Source of the DNA: Planctomycetota bacterium
Lineage (GTDB): Bacteria > Planctomycetota > B15-G4
DNA length: 13,282 nucleotides
Direction of reading: 5' to 3'
NCBI GenBank assembly: GCA_003644265.1
Contig: QNBX01000128.1
Location: 1-13,282 of the forward strand
This document shows, one piece after another, positions 7,432 to 13,282 of the stretch. A model generated the notes under the pieces. That model was not told the DNA's origin. It worked only from the letters and a program-made list of their open reading frames with translations, and searched no databases. Within the stretch, counting starts at the first letter, position 1. Every line of letters starts with the position of its first letter. The position numbers and the translations under genes are program-made.

Positions 7432-8676
7432 ATGAGACCCATGACATCTCCGGCTCAGCCCAGCGCGCAGGGCCACGTCAGCGGCGGATTCCGGCACGAA
7501 TTCGGCGGCGTCGCCCGGGAGCTCCGTTCGGCGCTCAGCGAGTGCCTGGCCGCCGCGGGCGCCCTCGGCCTGCCGCCCCAGGAGCTGGCCCGGCGTCTGG
7601 GCCTGGACAAGATGCTGACCTGGAAGGTGTCCAAGCTCGTGGCGCGCGAGGACCCCTTCACCTGGGCCCAGCACGTGCCCGGGAGCGCGGCTTGGCGCAA
7701 GCTCGGGGAGGCCCTGCGCCGCCACGGGGCGCCGCCTCCCCCGTGTGAGCGGTTGGCCCAGGCGGCGGCGGCCTTCGACGCCATGGTCTGCCGCCACGTG
7801 GGTGATCGGGCCACCCTCCACGCGGTGGTCTCGGGGCTCACGCCCCGGGCCCATGCCGGGCTGCTACTGGAGTCGCGTCGCCAGGCGTTCAAGGGCAACA
7901 GCAGTTCGCTTGGCGTGCAGGCGGAGACCCAGCTCGCCACCTACATCGTGAGTCGCAACGCCGAGCACGGAGGGCTGGCCGACATGCTGCAGGTGGGCGG
8001 CATGGTGGGCTTCCGAACACTACGAGGCGACGTGCGCTGGCCGCTCTTCCAACGCACCCAATGGACCGGCAGCGGCCAAGCCAGCCGCGAGGCCATGGGG
8101 CAGCCCCTGGATCCGGAGCTGCTGGACCGCGACTGCTTCCCCTGGCTGGCGGAGTTCAGCAGCGCTCCGCTGCCGTCGGTGGAGGTGACCCCATCGGAAC
8201 ACGGCCTGCGCTATGTGCTGTCCCCGAGCAGCATCGGCCTCACCGGCGCCGTCGACTGCATCTACGGGCTGCGAGTGGCGCAAGTGGGCCCCGTGCGCCG
8301 CAGCGACTCCGAGCGCACGAGTGAGTTCGGAGTCAACCTGCTCACACCCGTGGCGCGCATGCAGTTGGATCTGTTCGTGGAGCGGGACCTCGAGTGGGAG
8401 CGGCTGCCCGAGTACGTGCTCGTGAGCCGCATACACGGCGGGGTCGACGGACCGATGGACGCAGCCGTGACGATCCCCAGCGCCGAGACCGTGGTCGACC
8501 TCGGGTCCGGCCTCGCCGGCTCGGCCAGCGCGCACCTGCCCCGCTACGGCGCGCTGATGGCGTCGGTGTTTGGCCGGGCGGGGCTGGAGCCGGAGCGCTT
8601 CAGCGGGTGTCGGCTGAGCATGGAGGTGCCGCCCATCCCCGCCACGGCGCTGCTACGCCACCGCCTCGCGGAGTGA
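7432..8676 (+). CDS. Protein of unknown function with N-terminal helix-turn-helix
   Basis: I do not recognise the family of this 414-residue protein. Residues about 48-71 (LPPQELARRLGLDKML, then TWKVSKLV) have the shape of a helix-turn-helix: a helix with A-R-R-L-G, a turn, and a second helix with W-K-V-S-K-L. The remaining ~340 residues have no motif I can name. They contain GLTGAVDCIYGLRV and LTPVARMQLDLFVERDLEW, which look like ordinary globular sequence. There is no signal peptide or membrane segment. ATG 7432 has CGGAG four bases upstream; ATG 7441 is an alternative. Base use is typical of the window and the long frame is clearly coding. A regulator with a C-terminal sensing domain that binds the adjacent palindrome is a plausible but unproven reading. 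Confidence 0.8.
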   Translation: MRPMTSPAQPSAQGHVSGGFRHEFGGVARELRSALSECLAAAGALGLPPQELARRLGLDKMLTWKVSKLVAREDPFTWAQHVPGSAAWRKLGEALRRHGAPPPPCERLAQAAAAFDAMVCRHVGDRATLHAVVSGLTPRAHAGLLLESRRQAFKGNSSSLGVQAETQLATYIVSRNAEHGGLADMLQVGGMVGFRTLRGDVRWPLFQRTQWTGSGQASREAMGQPLDPELLDRDCFPWLAEFSSAPLPSVEVTPSEHGLRYVLSPSSIGLTGAVDCIYGLRVAQVGPVRRSDSERTSEFGVNLLTPVARMQLDLFVERDLEWERLPEYVLVSRIHGGVDGPMDAAVTIPSAETVVDLGSGLAGSASAHLPRYGALMASVFGRAGLEPERFSGCRLSMEVPPIPATALLRHRLAE

Positions 8677-8712
8677 GGCTGCCGCCGACTGGCATGGCAT
8701 CGATCATCAGCC

Positions 8713-8745
8713 TTGACCCCGGCGGCGGTCGGTTGTGTATACAAC
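8713..8745 (+). promoter_or_regulatory. Promoter-like site with MarR-type dyad ahead of a broken MarR gene
   Basis: TTGACC (8713-8718) and TATACA (8738-8743), 19 bases apart, resemble a -35/-10 pair. Over the -10 lies GTTGT (8732-8736), GTAT, ACAAC (8741-8745), a dyad of the kind MarR-family repressors use for autoregulation. The translation start follows 23 bases later. Spacing is slightly long, so confidence is moderate. Confidence 0.45.
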
Positions 8746-8767
8746 TCGCCTCCCCCGGTGGTCCCTC

Positions 8768-9184
8768 ATGACCGCTTCCGAATCCAGCCGCGCCGCCCAG
8801 ACCATCGCCGAGCGCTGCCTGCGGTGCGGGCTCGCCTAGTGGGCAGGGCCGTCACCCACGTCTTCGAGCAGGAACTGCGGCCGCTGGGCGTCTCGACGGC
8901 CCAGCTCAACATCCTGGTAGCGGCGGAGCGTCTGTAGGAGCCCACGGCAGCCAGCCTGGGGCGCTGCCTGCACCTGGAGAAGTCGACCCTGAGCCGCAAC
9001 CTCGACCGCATGCAGCAACGCGGCTGGCTGCGTCGCCGCGCTGGGGAGGACGGCCGTTCGTCCCGCGTCATGCTCAGCGCCGCGGGACGCCGGCTGCGGC
9101 CTGCTATGGCCGCTGCTGCGCCGGCGCGTGCGGGTCAAGGGGCCGCTGCGACTGCTGTCCGCCTTCGGTCGCTGCTTCCCGTGA
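8768..9184 (+). pseudogene. Broken MarR family transcriptional regulator
   Basis: Three frames join into one MarR-like protein. From ATG 8768 it reads MTASESSRAAQTIAERC. A one-base loss near 8819-8820 shifts it to AVRARLVGRAVTHVFEQELR and PLGVSTAQLNILVAAERL. A TAG at 8935-8937 then interrupts the frame, which continues EPTAASLGRCLHLEKSTLSR and NLDRMQQRGWLRRRAGEDGR, the winged helix-turn-helix and D-G-R-S wing. A second shift near 9100 restores the original frame for a tail ending LLSAFGRCFP at TGA 9182-9184. The total of 417 bases equals about 138 residues, normal for MarR. The shifts cancel, so the gene was one unit. Sequencing error could explain one lesion but hardly all three. As read it makes no working repressor. 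Confidence 0.85.
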
Positions 9185-9238
9185 GCTGGTTTGGCGAACG
9201 TTGTCCGTGTCGGCGGTGGCCGCGAAGAACCCGCCCCG

Positions 9239-9286
9239 CTGCCTCCGGAGCAGGAGGTCACAGGTTCGAATCCTGTCGGGTGTACC
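9239..9286 (+). pseudogene. 3' fragment of tRNA-Arg(CCG), possible attachment-site scar
   Basis: CTGC (9239-9242) and GCAG (9250-9253) enclose a seven-base loop CTCCGGA with U33 and anticodon CCG (9246-9247 plus 9245). Then comes GAGGTC, the T arm ACAGG / TTCGAAT / CCTGT (9260-9276), the 3' acceptor strand CGGGTGT (9277-9283), discriminator A and CC. It matches the 3' part of bacterial tRNA-Arg(CCG) as I remember it. The 5' half is absent: no ACACCCG-like acceptor strand or D arm precedes it. Such fragments are typically left where tyrosine-recombinase elements integrated into a tRNA gene. Confidence 0.7.
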
Positions 9287-9440
9287 CGTCGCTCCCCAGG
9301 TTGAGCGCTCGTCTGAACGTCCCCTTCAGGCAGGTGTCGCGCTCCCCGGCGGTGCGGCCAACACACACATGTCTCCCATTGATGTCAGAGTTGCGTGGCC
9401 TGCCTTCGTCTCGGGTCCCCTACCTGACGGGAGGAGTCAC

Positions 9441-11219
9441 ATGCGGTCAGTTTCGCAGCGGTTCAGCAGTCATCATCGGTCCAGCCTGATCGGCTTGGGC
9501 GCGTTGGTCGTGGGTCTGGCCCTCGCCCCCGCGCCACGGGCCCAGGTGTCGCTCGCGATGCCTGCCGAGGCCATGGCGCTCGAGGCCCTGGGAGTCCGCG
9601 CCGGCACACAGCAGCGCTTGCAGCTGCCCGACGTCGTGACCCAGGCCATCGTCGTGCCCGTGGTGATTGACGGCCAGGCGGTCACGCTGCACCTGCTGCC
9701 CGGCTCCGTGCGCGCTCCGGGTTTTCAACTGCTCGTCGCCGGGGCGGACGGGGTCCCGCAGCCCGTCCCGGCCCTGCCCAGCGCGGTCGTGCGCGGCACG
9801 GTGGAGCAGTGGCCCGGCAGCGTCGTCAGCGGCTCAATGCGCAACGGGCGCCTGCGCGCCCTGGTGCTCCCCGGTGATCCGGCCTTGGCGGGTGGTGACT
9901 TCGCCATCGATCCCCTGGACGCCGACGGCGAACACCTCGTCTATCGCGTGGAGGATGCCGAGTTCGACGCGGACTTCTGCGGCGTGGGCGACGAAGAGGG
10001 CAGCTGGGCGTCCGGCGCCACCATCATCGGCGGCAGCCTGGGCCTCATTCCGCTCATGACCTGCGACGTGGCGGCGGACTCGGACGTGGAGTTCTTCCAG
10101 GACCTGGGGTCGTCCGTGGACGCCGTGGTCGATCACATCGAGGCCACCCTGGCCGGTTGCACCGCCATCTATGAGCAGCAGCTCGGCATCGAGCTCGCGC
10201 TGGTGGCCCTCGTCGTGCGCACCGAGGAGCCCGATCCGTTCTTCACCTACGAAGGCGGTACCACCCTGGATGAGCTGGGTGAGCACTGGTCGGTGTTCCA
10301 GAGCCAGTACGATCCGGACCTGGTCCAGCTGTTCACCGGCAAGCACTATCCGGGCATCGTCGGCCTGGGCTCGGTCGGTAGCGTGTGCCACGAGACCAAC
10401 AACGTGAGCCTCACGGAGTCGTTGTACTACTCCGCGTTCGCCAAGCAGGTGCGCGTCTCGAACCACGAGTTCGGCCACAACTTCGGCGCGGGCCACTGCT
10501 CGACCCAGCCCGACTGCGGGATCATGTGCCCTGCACAGTGCGGCCCGATCTCCACCTTCGGGCAGCAAACGGTCCAGACGATCCTGATGACGAAGCTCAC
10601 CGTCGCGTGCCTCGAGTTGGCTGAAGAGCTGGCCCTGCCGGAGATCTTCTCGACCGCTCCGGACAGCTTTCCTTCCGGGGCGCTGGGAGGCTTCTTCGTC
10701 GTCAACGGGGTGGGCCTCACCACGGTGATCGCCGTGGACGTAGGGACCACGCAGGTGAGTGGTTCGCAGGTCATGGTGCTGAACGACGAGACGATCATGG
10801 TGGCCGCGCCTCTTCCCACGGCGCTCGGGCCCGTCCGGGTGGTGGTGCACACAGCGGCCGGCAGCAGCAACCCGGGCCAGCTCGTCTACGGCCCCACCAG
10901 CCCGCCGCTGTTGCAGGCGCCCTTCGCCGTGTCCGCCGGCAACCCGGTCAAGTGGATGTACGGCGGTGACCTCGGCCACACGGCCGTGCTGCTGGTGTCC
11001 GCCTCGGGCGCCACCATGTCGGCGGGATCGCACGACGTGCTCGCCGAGACCGTCGTCGTCCACATCGGTCCGCTCAACGCCGCGGCGCTCGGGCGCTACA
11101 CCCTCCCGGGAGCGCCCGCGAGCCTGGCGGGGCTGCAGCTGTTCTCCCAGGTCGTGATGTTCACCCGGGAAGGGCTCGACGCCGCCAGCTTCGTGCGCAC
11201 GACCAACGTCCTGCCGTAG
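9441..11219 (+). CDS. Exported reprolysin-like (M12B-type) zinc metallopeptidase with IPT/TIG-like domain
   Basis: The 592-residue product has a signal peptide (to about residue 34, ending PAPRAQ). A propeptide-like region follows, with GTVEQWPGSVVSGSMRNGRL, as in M12B proproteins. The catalytic domain carries HEFGHNFGAGH: His342, His346 and His352 bind zinc and Glu343 is the general base. Met362 in CGIMCP gives the Met-turn, confirming the metzincin class. From about residue 405 (PEIFSTAPDSFPSGALGGFF) there is an IPT/TIG-like immunoglobulin fold, then a beta-rich C-terminal segment ending TTNVLP. It should be a secreted zymogen protease. GGAGG at 9430-9434 lies six bases before ATG 9441, so the longer open frame from 9201, which crosses the tRNA fragment, is rejected. 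The 154 bases between that fragment and the ATG show no clear promoter. Confidence 0.92.
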   Translation: MRSVSQRFSSHHRSSLIGLGALVVGLALAPAPRAQVSLAMPAEAMALEALGVRAGTQQRLQLPDVVTQAIVVPVVIDGQAVTLHLLPGSVRAPGFQLLVAGADGVPQPVPALPSAVVRGTVEQWPGSVVSGSMRNGRLRALVLPGDPALAGGDFAIDPLDADGEHLVYRVEDAEFDADFCGVGDEEGSWASGATIIGGSLGLIPLMTCDVAADSDVEFFQDLGSSVDAVVDHIEATLAGCTAIYEQQLGIELALVALVVRTEEPDPFFTYEGGTTLDELGEHWSVFQSQYDPDLVQLFTGKHYPGIVGLGSVGSVCHETNNVSLTESLYYSAFAKQVRVSNHEFGHNFGAGHCSTQPDCGIMCPAQCGPISTFGQQTVQTILMTKLTVACLELAEELALPEIFSTAPDSFPSGALGGFFVVNGVGLTTVIAVDVGTTQVSGSQVMVLNDETIMVAAPLPTALGPVRVVVHTAAGSSNPGQLVYGPTSPPLLQAPFAVSAGNPVKWMYGGDLGHTAVLLVSASGATMSAGSHDVLAETVVVHIGPLNAAALGRYTLPGAPASLAGLQLFSQVVMFTREGLDAASFVRTTNVLP

Positions 11220-11228
11220 GGGCGACGG

Positions 11229-11264
11229 GGCCGCTGTGAGGCGAGTCGTCAGCCTGCCGCGGCC
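11229..11264. terminator. Candidate bidirectional terminator
   Basis: GGCCGC (11229-11234) pairs with GCGGCC (11259-11264), and inside it AGGC (11239-11242) pairs with GCCT (11252-11255). It fills the 49-bp gap between convergent stop codons. No T-run is present. Confidence 0.5.
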
Positions 11265-11268
11265 GGAC

Positions 11269-12693
11269 CTACGCCGGCGGCGTGGGCACCACCCCCACCA
11301 GCGCGGCGCGGAACTTGCGGCCCTTGATGCGTCCCGCGTTGAGCTGGGCTACGGCGTGCTGCGCCAGGGCGCGGGACACGGCCACGTAGGTGAGCCGATC
11401 CTGCACCTCGATCGTGCCGATGTCGCTGCCCTGCAGGCCCCCGGCCTCGCCCGTGAGCGCCCCCAGGATGTCGCCCGGACGCAGCTTGTGCTTGCGCCCA
11501 GCGGAGATCAGCAGGGTCTCCATACGCGGGCCGCGGGCCAGGGACGCCAGCAAGCGTCCCACGCCGGGGCCCTCGCCGGGCTCGCGCCGCAGCCGCTCGA
11601 GAGACACGCCGGTGCGGGCCTCGAAGCCGACGATGCGCTCGTCCTGCCGCGCCGTGGTGAGCGAGATGGCCAGGCCCCGCTGGCCGGCGCGGCCCGTGCG
11701 CCCGATGCGGTGCACGTACACGTCCGGCTGCTGGGGCAGCTCGTAGTTCACCACCAAGTCGAGGTCCTGGACGTGGAGGCCGCGCCCGGCCACGTCGGTG
11801 GCGACCAGCAGGCGCAGGCTCTGATTGCGGAAGCGCGCCAGCACCTGGTCGCGGTCGAACTGGTCGAGATCACCGTCGAGCCGCCCCACGCTCACGCCGG
11901 CCGAGGACAGGCGCCGCCACAGCTCGAGCACGGTCGTCTTGTAGTTGCAGAAGATCAGCGCCGACTCATGCGGGTGCTGGGTGAGCACCCAGCACAGCGC
12001 AGCGAAGCGCTCCTCGGGGTCGGTGTCCAGCCGCAACTGGCGGATGTCCGGGCCGGCGTCGCGCGGCTCGTCGACCATCACGCGCACGGGGTCGCGCAGG
12101 AAGCGCGCGCTCAGCGACTCGATGGCCTCGGGAAAGGTGGCCGAGAACAGGGCCGTCTGCAGCGGGCTGGGCAGGGCCTTGAGGACGCGCTCGACGTCCG
12201 GGCCGAAACCCATGTCGAGCATGCGGTCGGCCTCGTCCAGCACCACGGTCTTCACCCGGCGCATGTCGAGGGTGCCCCGCCCGATGTGGTCGAGCACGCG
12301 ACCGGGCGTGCCGATCACCACGTGCACGCCGCGCTCCAGGGAGGCCAGCTGCGGCCCGATGGGCTGCCCCCCCACCAGCTCCAGCACCCCCAGGCCCGGG
12401 TGGCGCCGACCCAGCCTGCGCACCTCGCGCGCCACCTGCGCGCTCAGCTCGCGGGTCGGACACAGCACCAGCGCCTGGAGCCCGCGCGGCTTCAGGTCGA
12501 GGCGCTGCAGGATCGGCAGGCCGAAGGCGGCCGTCTTGCCGCTGCCGGTCTTCGACTTCCCGATCAGGTCGCGGCCGGCCAGCAGAGCGGGGATGCTCGC
12601 GGCCTGCACGGCGGTGGGCTGGCTGTAGCCCAGCTCCTCCACCACGGTGAGCAGCGCGGGCGCGAGTTCGAGATCGGAGAAGCGGGCAGGCAT
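11269..12693 (-). CDS. dbpA: DEAD-box ATP-dependent RNA helicase DbpA
   Basis: The 474-residue product is an RNA helicase of the DbpA type, which remodels 23S rRNA during assembly of the large ribosomal subunit. Motifs in order: Q motif near GYSQPTAVQ (22-30), Walker A SKTGSGKT (47-54), PTREL (79-83), TPGR (129-132), DEAD (153-156), SAT (184-186), then ATDVAGRGL and HRIGRTGRAG in the second RecA domain. The last ~75 residues, from METLLISAGRKHKLRPGDIL through GTIEVQDRLTYVAVS, match the DbpA RNA-binding domain that recognises a 23S rRNA hairpin in the peptidyl-transferase region; this separates it from RhlE or CsdA types. ATG 12693 is preferred because the Q-motif region begins right after it; the open frame runs further upstream without homology. 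No Shine-Dalgarno site is visible. Confidence 0.95.
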   Translation of the reverse strand: MPARFSDLELAPALLTVVEELGYSQPTAVQAASIPALLAGRDLIGKSKTGSGKTAAFGLPILQRLDLKPRGLQALVLCPTRELSAQVAREVRRLGRRHPGLGVLELVGGQPIGPQLASLERGVHVVIGTPGRVLDHIGRGTLDMRRVKTVVLDEADRMLDMGFGPDVERVLKALPSPLQTALFSATFPEAIESLSARFLRDPVRVMVDEPRDAGPDIRQLRLDTDPEERFAALCWVLTQHPHESALIFCNYKTTVLELWRRLSSAGVSVGRLDGDLDQFDRDQVLARFRNQSLRLLVATDVAGRGLHVQDLDLVVNYELPQQPDVYVHRIGRTGRAGQRGLAISLTTARQDERIVGFEARTGVSLERLRREPGEGPGVGRLLASLARGPRMETLLISAGRKHKLRPGDILGALTGEAGGLQGSDIGTIEVQDRLTYVAVSRALAQHAVAQLNAGRIKGRKFRAALVGVVPTPPA

Positions 12694-12786
12694 GCACGCG
12701 ACGATAGCAGCGCGGGGTCGCGCGGGAGCAGACGCGATCGAGATGGTGAGCGGAGGAAGTGACGGGAGCGCTGGCTCACGGAGAGG

Positions 12787-12868
12787 GCGGCTCAGGGGAG
12801 CGATGGGAGCTCCAGCCGTATCGGATCGCTCGGGCTGAACAAGTAGCGGTACTGGATCGGAAGCGAAG
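12787..12868 (-). repeat. 82-bp inverted repeat, copy 2: orphan 3' end of a CocE-type hydrolase gene
   Basis: Read on the minus strand this gives SLPIQYRYLFSPSDPIRL then ELPSLP and a stop at 12792, the same ending as the intact hydrolase. Seventy-nine of 82 bases match, including five bases past the stop. Upstream (DTES) there may be weak further likeness for a few codons, then none; no signal peptide, nucleophile elbow or jelly-roll is present. It is a gene fragment, on the same strand as dbpA and 93 bp upstream of it. Confidence 0.88.
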
Positions 12869-13087
12869 ACTCCGTGTCCTGAAACGACGAAGCCGACCGC
12901 TCGATCCTCGGCCGCTTCTTCACGGGTGGCGGCGTGGCGCTCACGGGCGATGTGCACATCAACACCACCGTCGATGCCGGTCGGCAGCAGCGTCCGTCAG
13001 AACAGCCCCGGCGGCGGGGCGCGAACCGGCTGCACCAGCGGCGCGAGCGTCCCCACCCACGGCCGCTCGACCGCATGGGCACACCGA

Positions 13088-13119
13088 CAGGCGCCCCGCC
13101 CGCTAAGGCGAGGCGCCTG
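13088..13119 (-). terminator. Candidate terminator of the dockerin-like gene
   Basis: CAGGCGCC (13088-13095) pairs with GGCGCCTG (13112-13119). After one C/A mismatch, CGCC (13097-13100) pairs with GGCG (13107-13110) around a six-base loop. It lies 16 bases after the stop codon at 13136 on the minus strand. No T-run follows. Confidence 0.5.
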
Positions 13120-13135
13120 CCGACCGTGCTGCCGA

Positions 13136-13282
13136 CTACTTCCTGTCGACCTCGGCCGAGGCCCGCATGGCATCGGACAGGGCGTGCGGCAGGCCATGCT
13201 CGCTCTCGAACAGGGAGACGTCACGGTGATCGACGACCCCATTGCCGTCGAGATCCACACGCCGCCGCAGGGCCACCGGGAC
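13136..13282 (-). CDS. C-terminal end of a dockerin-like protein (runs off window)
   Basis: Forty-eight codons are visible before TAG at 13136-13138; the rest lies beyond the right edge. The segment VDLDGNGVVDHRDVSLFE is a single F-hand calcium loop with Asp at loop positions 1, 3, 9 and 12 and Asn at 5, as in dockerin type I repeats (D-x-D-x-D-G-x-V-D-x-x-D). After it come 26 residues ending SAEVDRK. In planctomycetes such motifs are common at the ends of large exported proteins. The dockerin label rests on one repeat only, and an EF-hand of another family is possible. A hairpin follows the stop, supporting this as a real gene end. Confidence 0.65.
   Translation of the reverse strand, partial: VPVALRRRVDLDGNGVVDHRDVSLFESEHGLPHALSDAMRASAEVDRK

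Larger units (their letters stand above)
12694..13135. other. Gap without an intact gene upstream of dbpA
   Basis: These 442 bases hold the inverted copy of the hydrolase tail (12787-12868), a hairpin (13088-13119) and otherwise no gene I can support. The 93 bases before dbpA should carry its promoter, but no clear -35/-10 pair was seen. Confidence 0.6.

Noticed and set aside
9205..9286. A complete tRNA gene at the tRNA-Arg fragment
   Set aside because: No 5' acceptor strand complementary to CGGGTGT and no D-arm consensus are present upstream. The base before CTGC also fails to pair.
9201..9440. Longer N-terminus for the metallopeptidase, open back to 9201
   Set aside because: It would translate through the tRNA-Arg fragment. 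The signal peptide and a good GGAGG site both point to ATG 9441.
12886..13000. Plus-strand reading GRFFTGGGVALTGDVHINTT, which looks protein-like
   Set aside because: There is a TGA just upstream at 12880-12882, no start codon, and the reading degrades into Arg/Pro-rich sequence. At most it is a decayed remnant that I cannot name.
12792..13082. 96-codon minus-strand frame ending in the hydrolase tail, as a real gene
   Set aside because: Only the last ~28 codons have homology. The first part is low-complexity Arg/Ser/Pro sequence typical of a shadow frame, and it spans the hairpin region.

Overview
The window is high-GC DNA (about 70% in most genes by eye) that looks like a member of the Planctomycetota or a related lineage rich in large exported proteins. 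This placement is an inference. It rests on two FG-GAP beta-propeller proteins, a reprolysin-like metallopeptidase, a dockerin-like C-terminus, a recurring beta-rich C-terminal segment on three exported proteins, and weak or absent Shine-Dalgarno sites on several genes. I cannot name a genus.

Layout from left to right. (1) A GNAT acetyltransferase (199-720, +) converges on an exported FG-GAP protein (882-2504, -). (2) Divergent from that is an exported CocE/NonD (S15-type) hydrolase (2657-4381, +). Its base composition is clearly lower in GC than its neighbours. It runs straight into the last 36 codons of a beheaded VOC/glyoxalase gene (4387-4494). That stub still overlaps a GTG-start acetyltransferase (4491-5069) by four bases, and a third GNAT follows (5140-5658). 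(3) A second exported FG-GAP protein (5763-7280, -), a regular seven-blade propeller, is divergent from an unrecognised helix-turn-helix protein (7432-8676, +). A perfect 26-bp palindrome lies between them. (4) A MarR-type regulator broken by two compensating frameshifts and a stop (8768-9184) still has a promoter/operator-like dyad. It is followed by the 3' part of a tRNA-Arg(CCG) with no 5' half, a classic integration scar. (5) An exported M12B-like zinc metallopeptidase with an IPT/TIG-like domain (9441-11219, +) converges on the DEAD-box helicase DbpA (11269-12693, -). (6) Just upstream of dbpA, on the same strand as dbpA, lies an 82-bp near-identical copy of the 3' end of the CocE gene, with no hydrolase body. 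The last feature is the C-terminal end of a dockerin-like protein running off the window (13136-13282, -).

There is no clear multi-gene pathway. The genes read as a patchwork of exported proteins, acetyltransferases and housekeeping DbpA with several scars of rearrangement. The most notable structure is the pairing of the CocE gene end with a second copy about 8.4 kb away in inverted orientation. The two copies stop matching at the same base where the truncated VOC gene begins. Together with the tRNA fragment and the decayed MarR gene, this points to past gene insertion or exchange here. I saw no integrase, transposase, CRISPR array, rRNA or complete tRNA.
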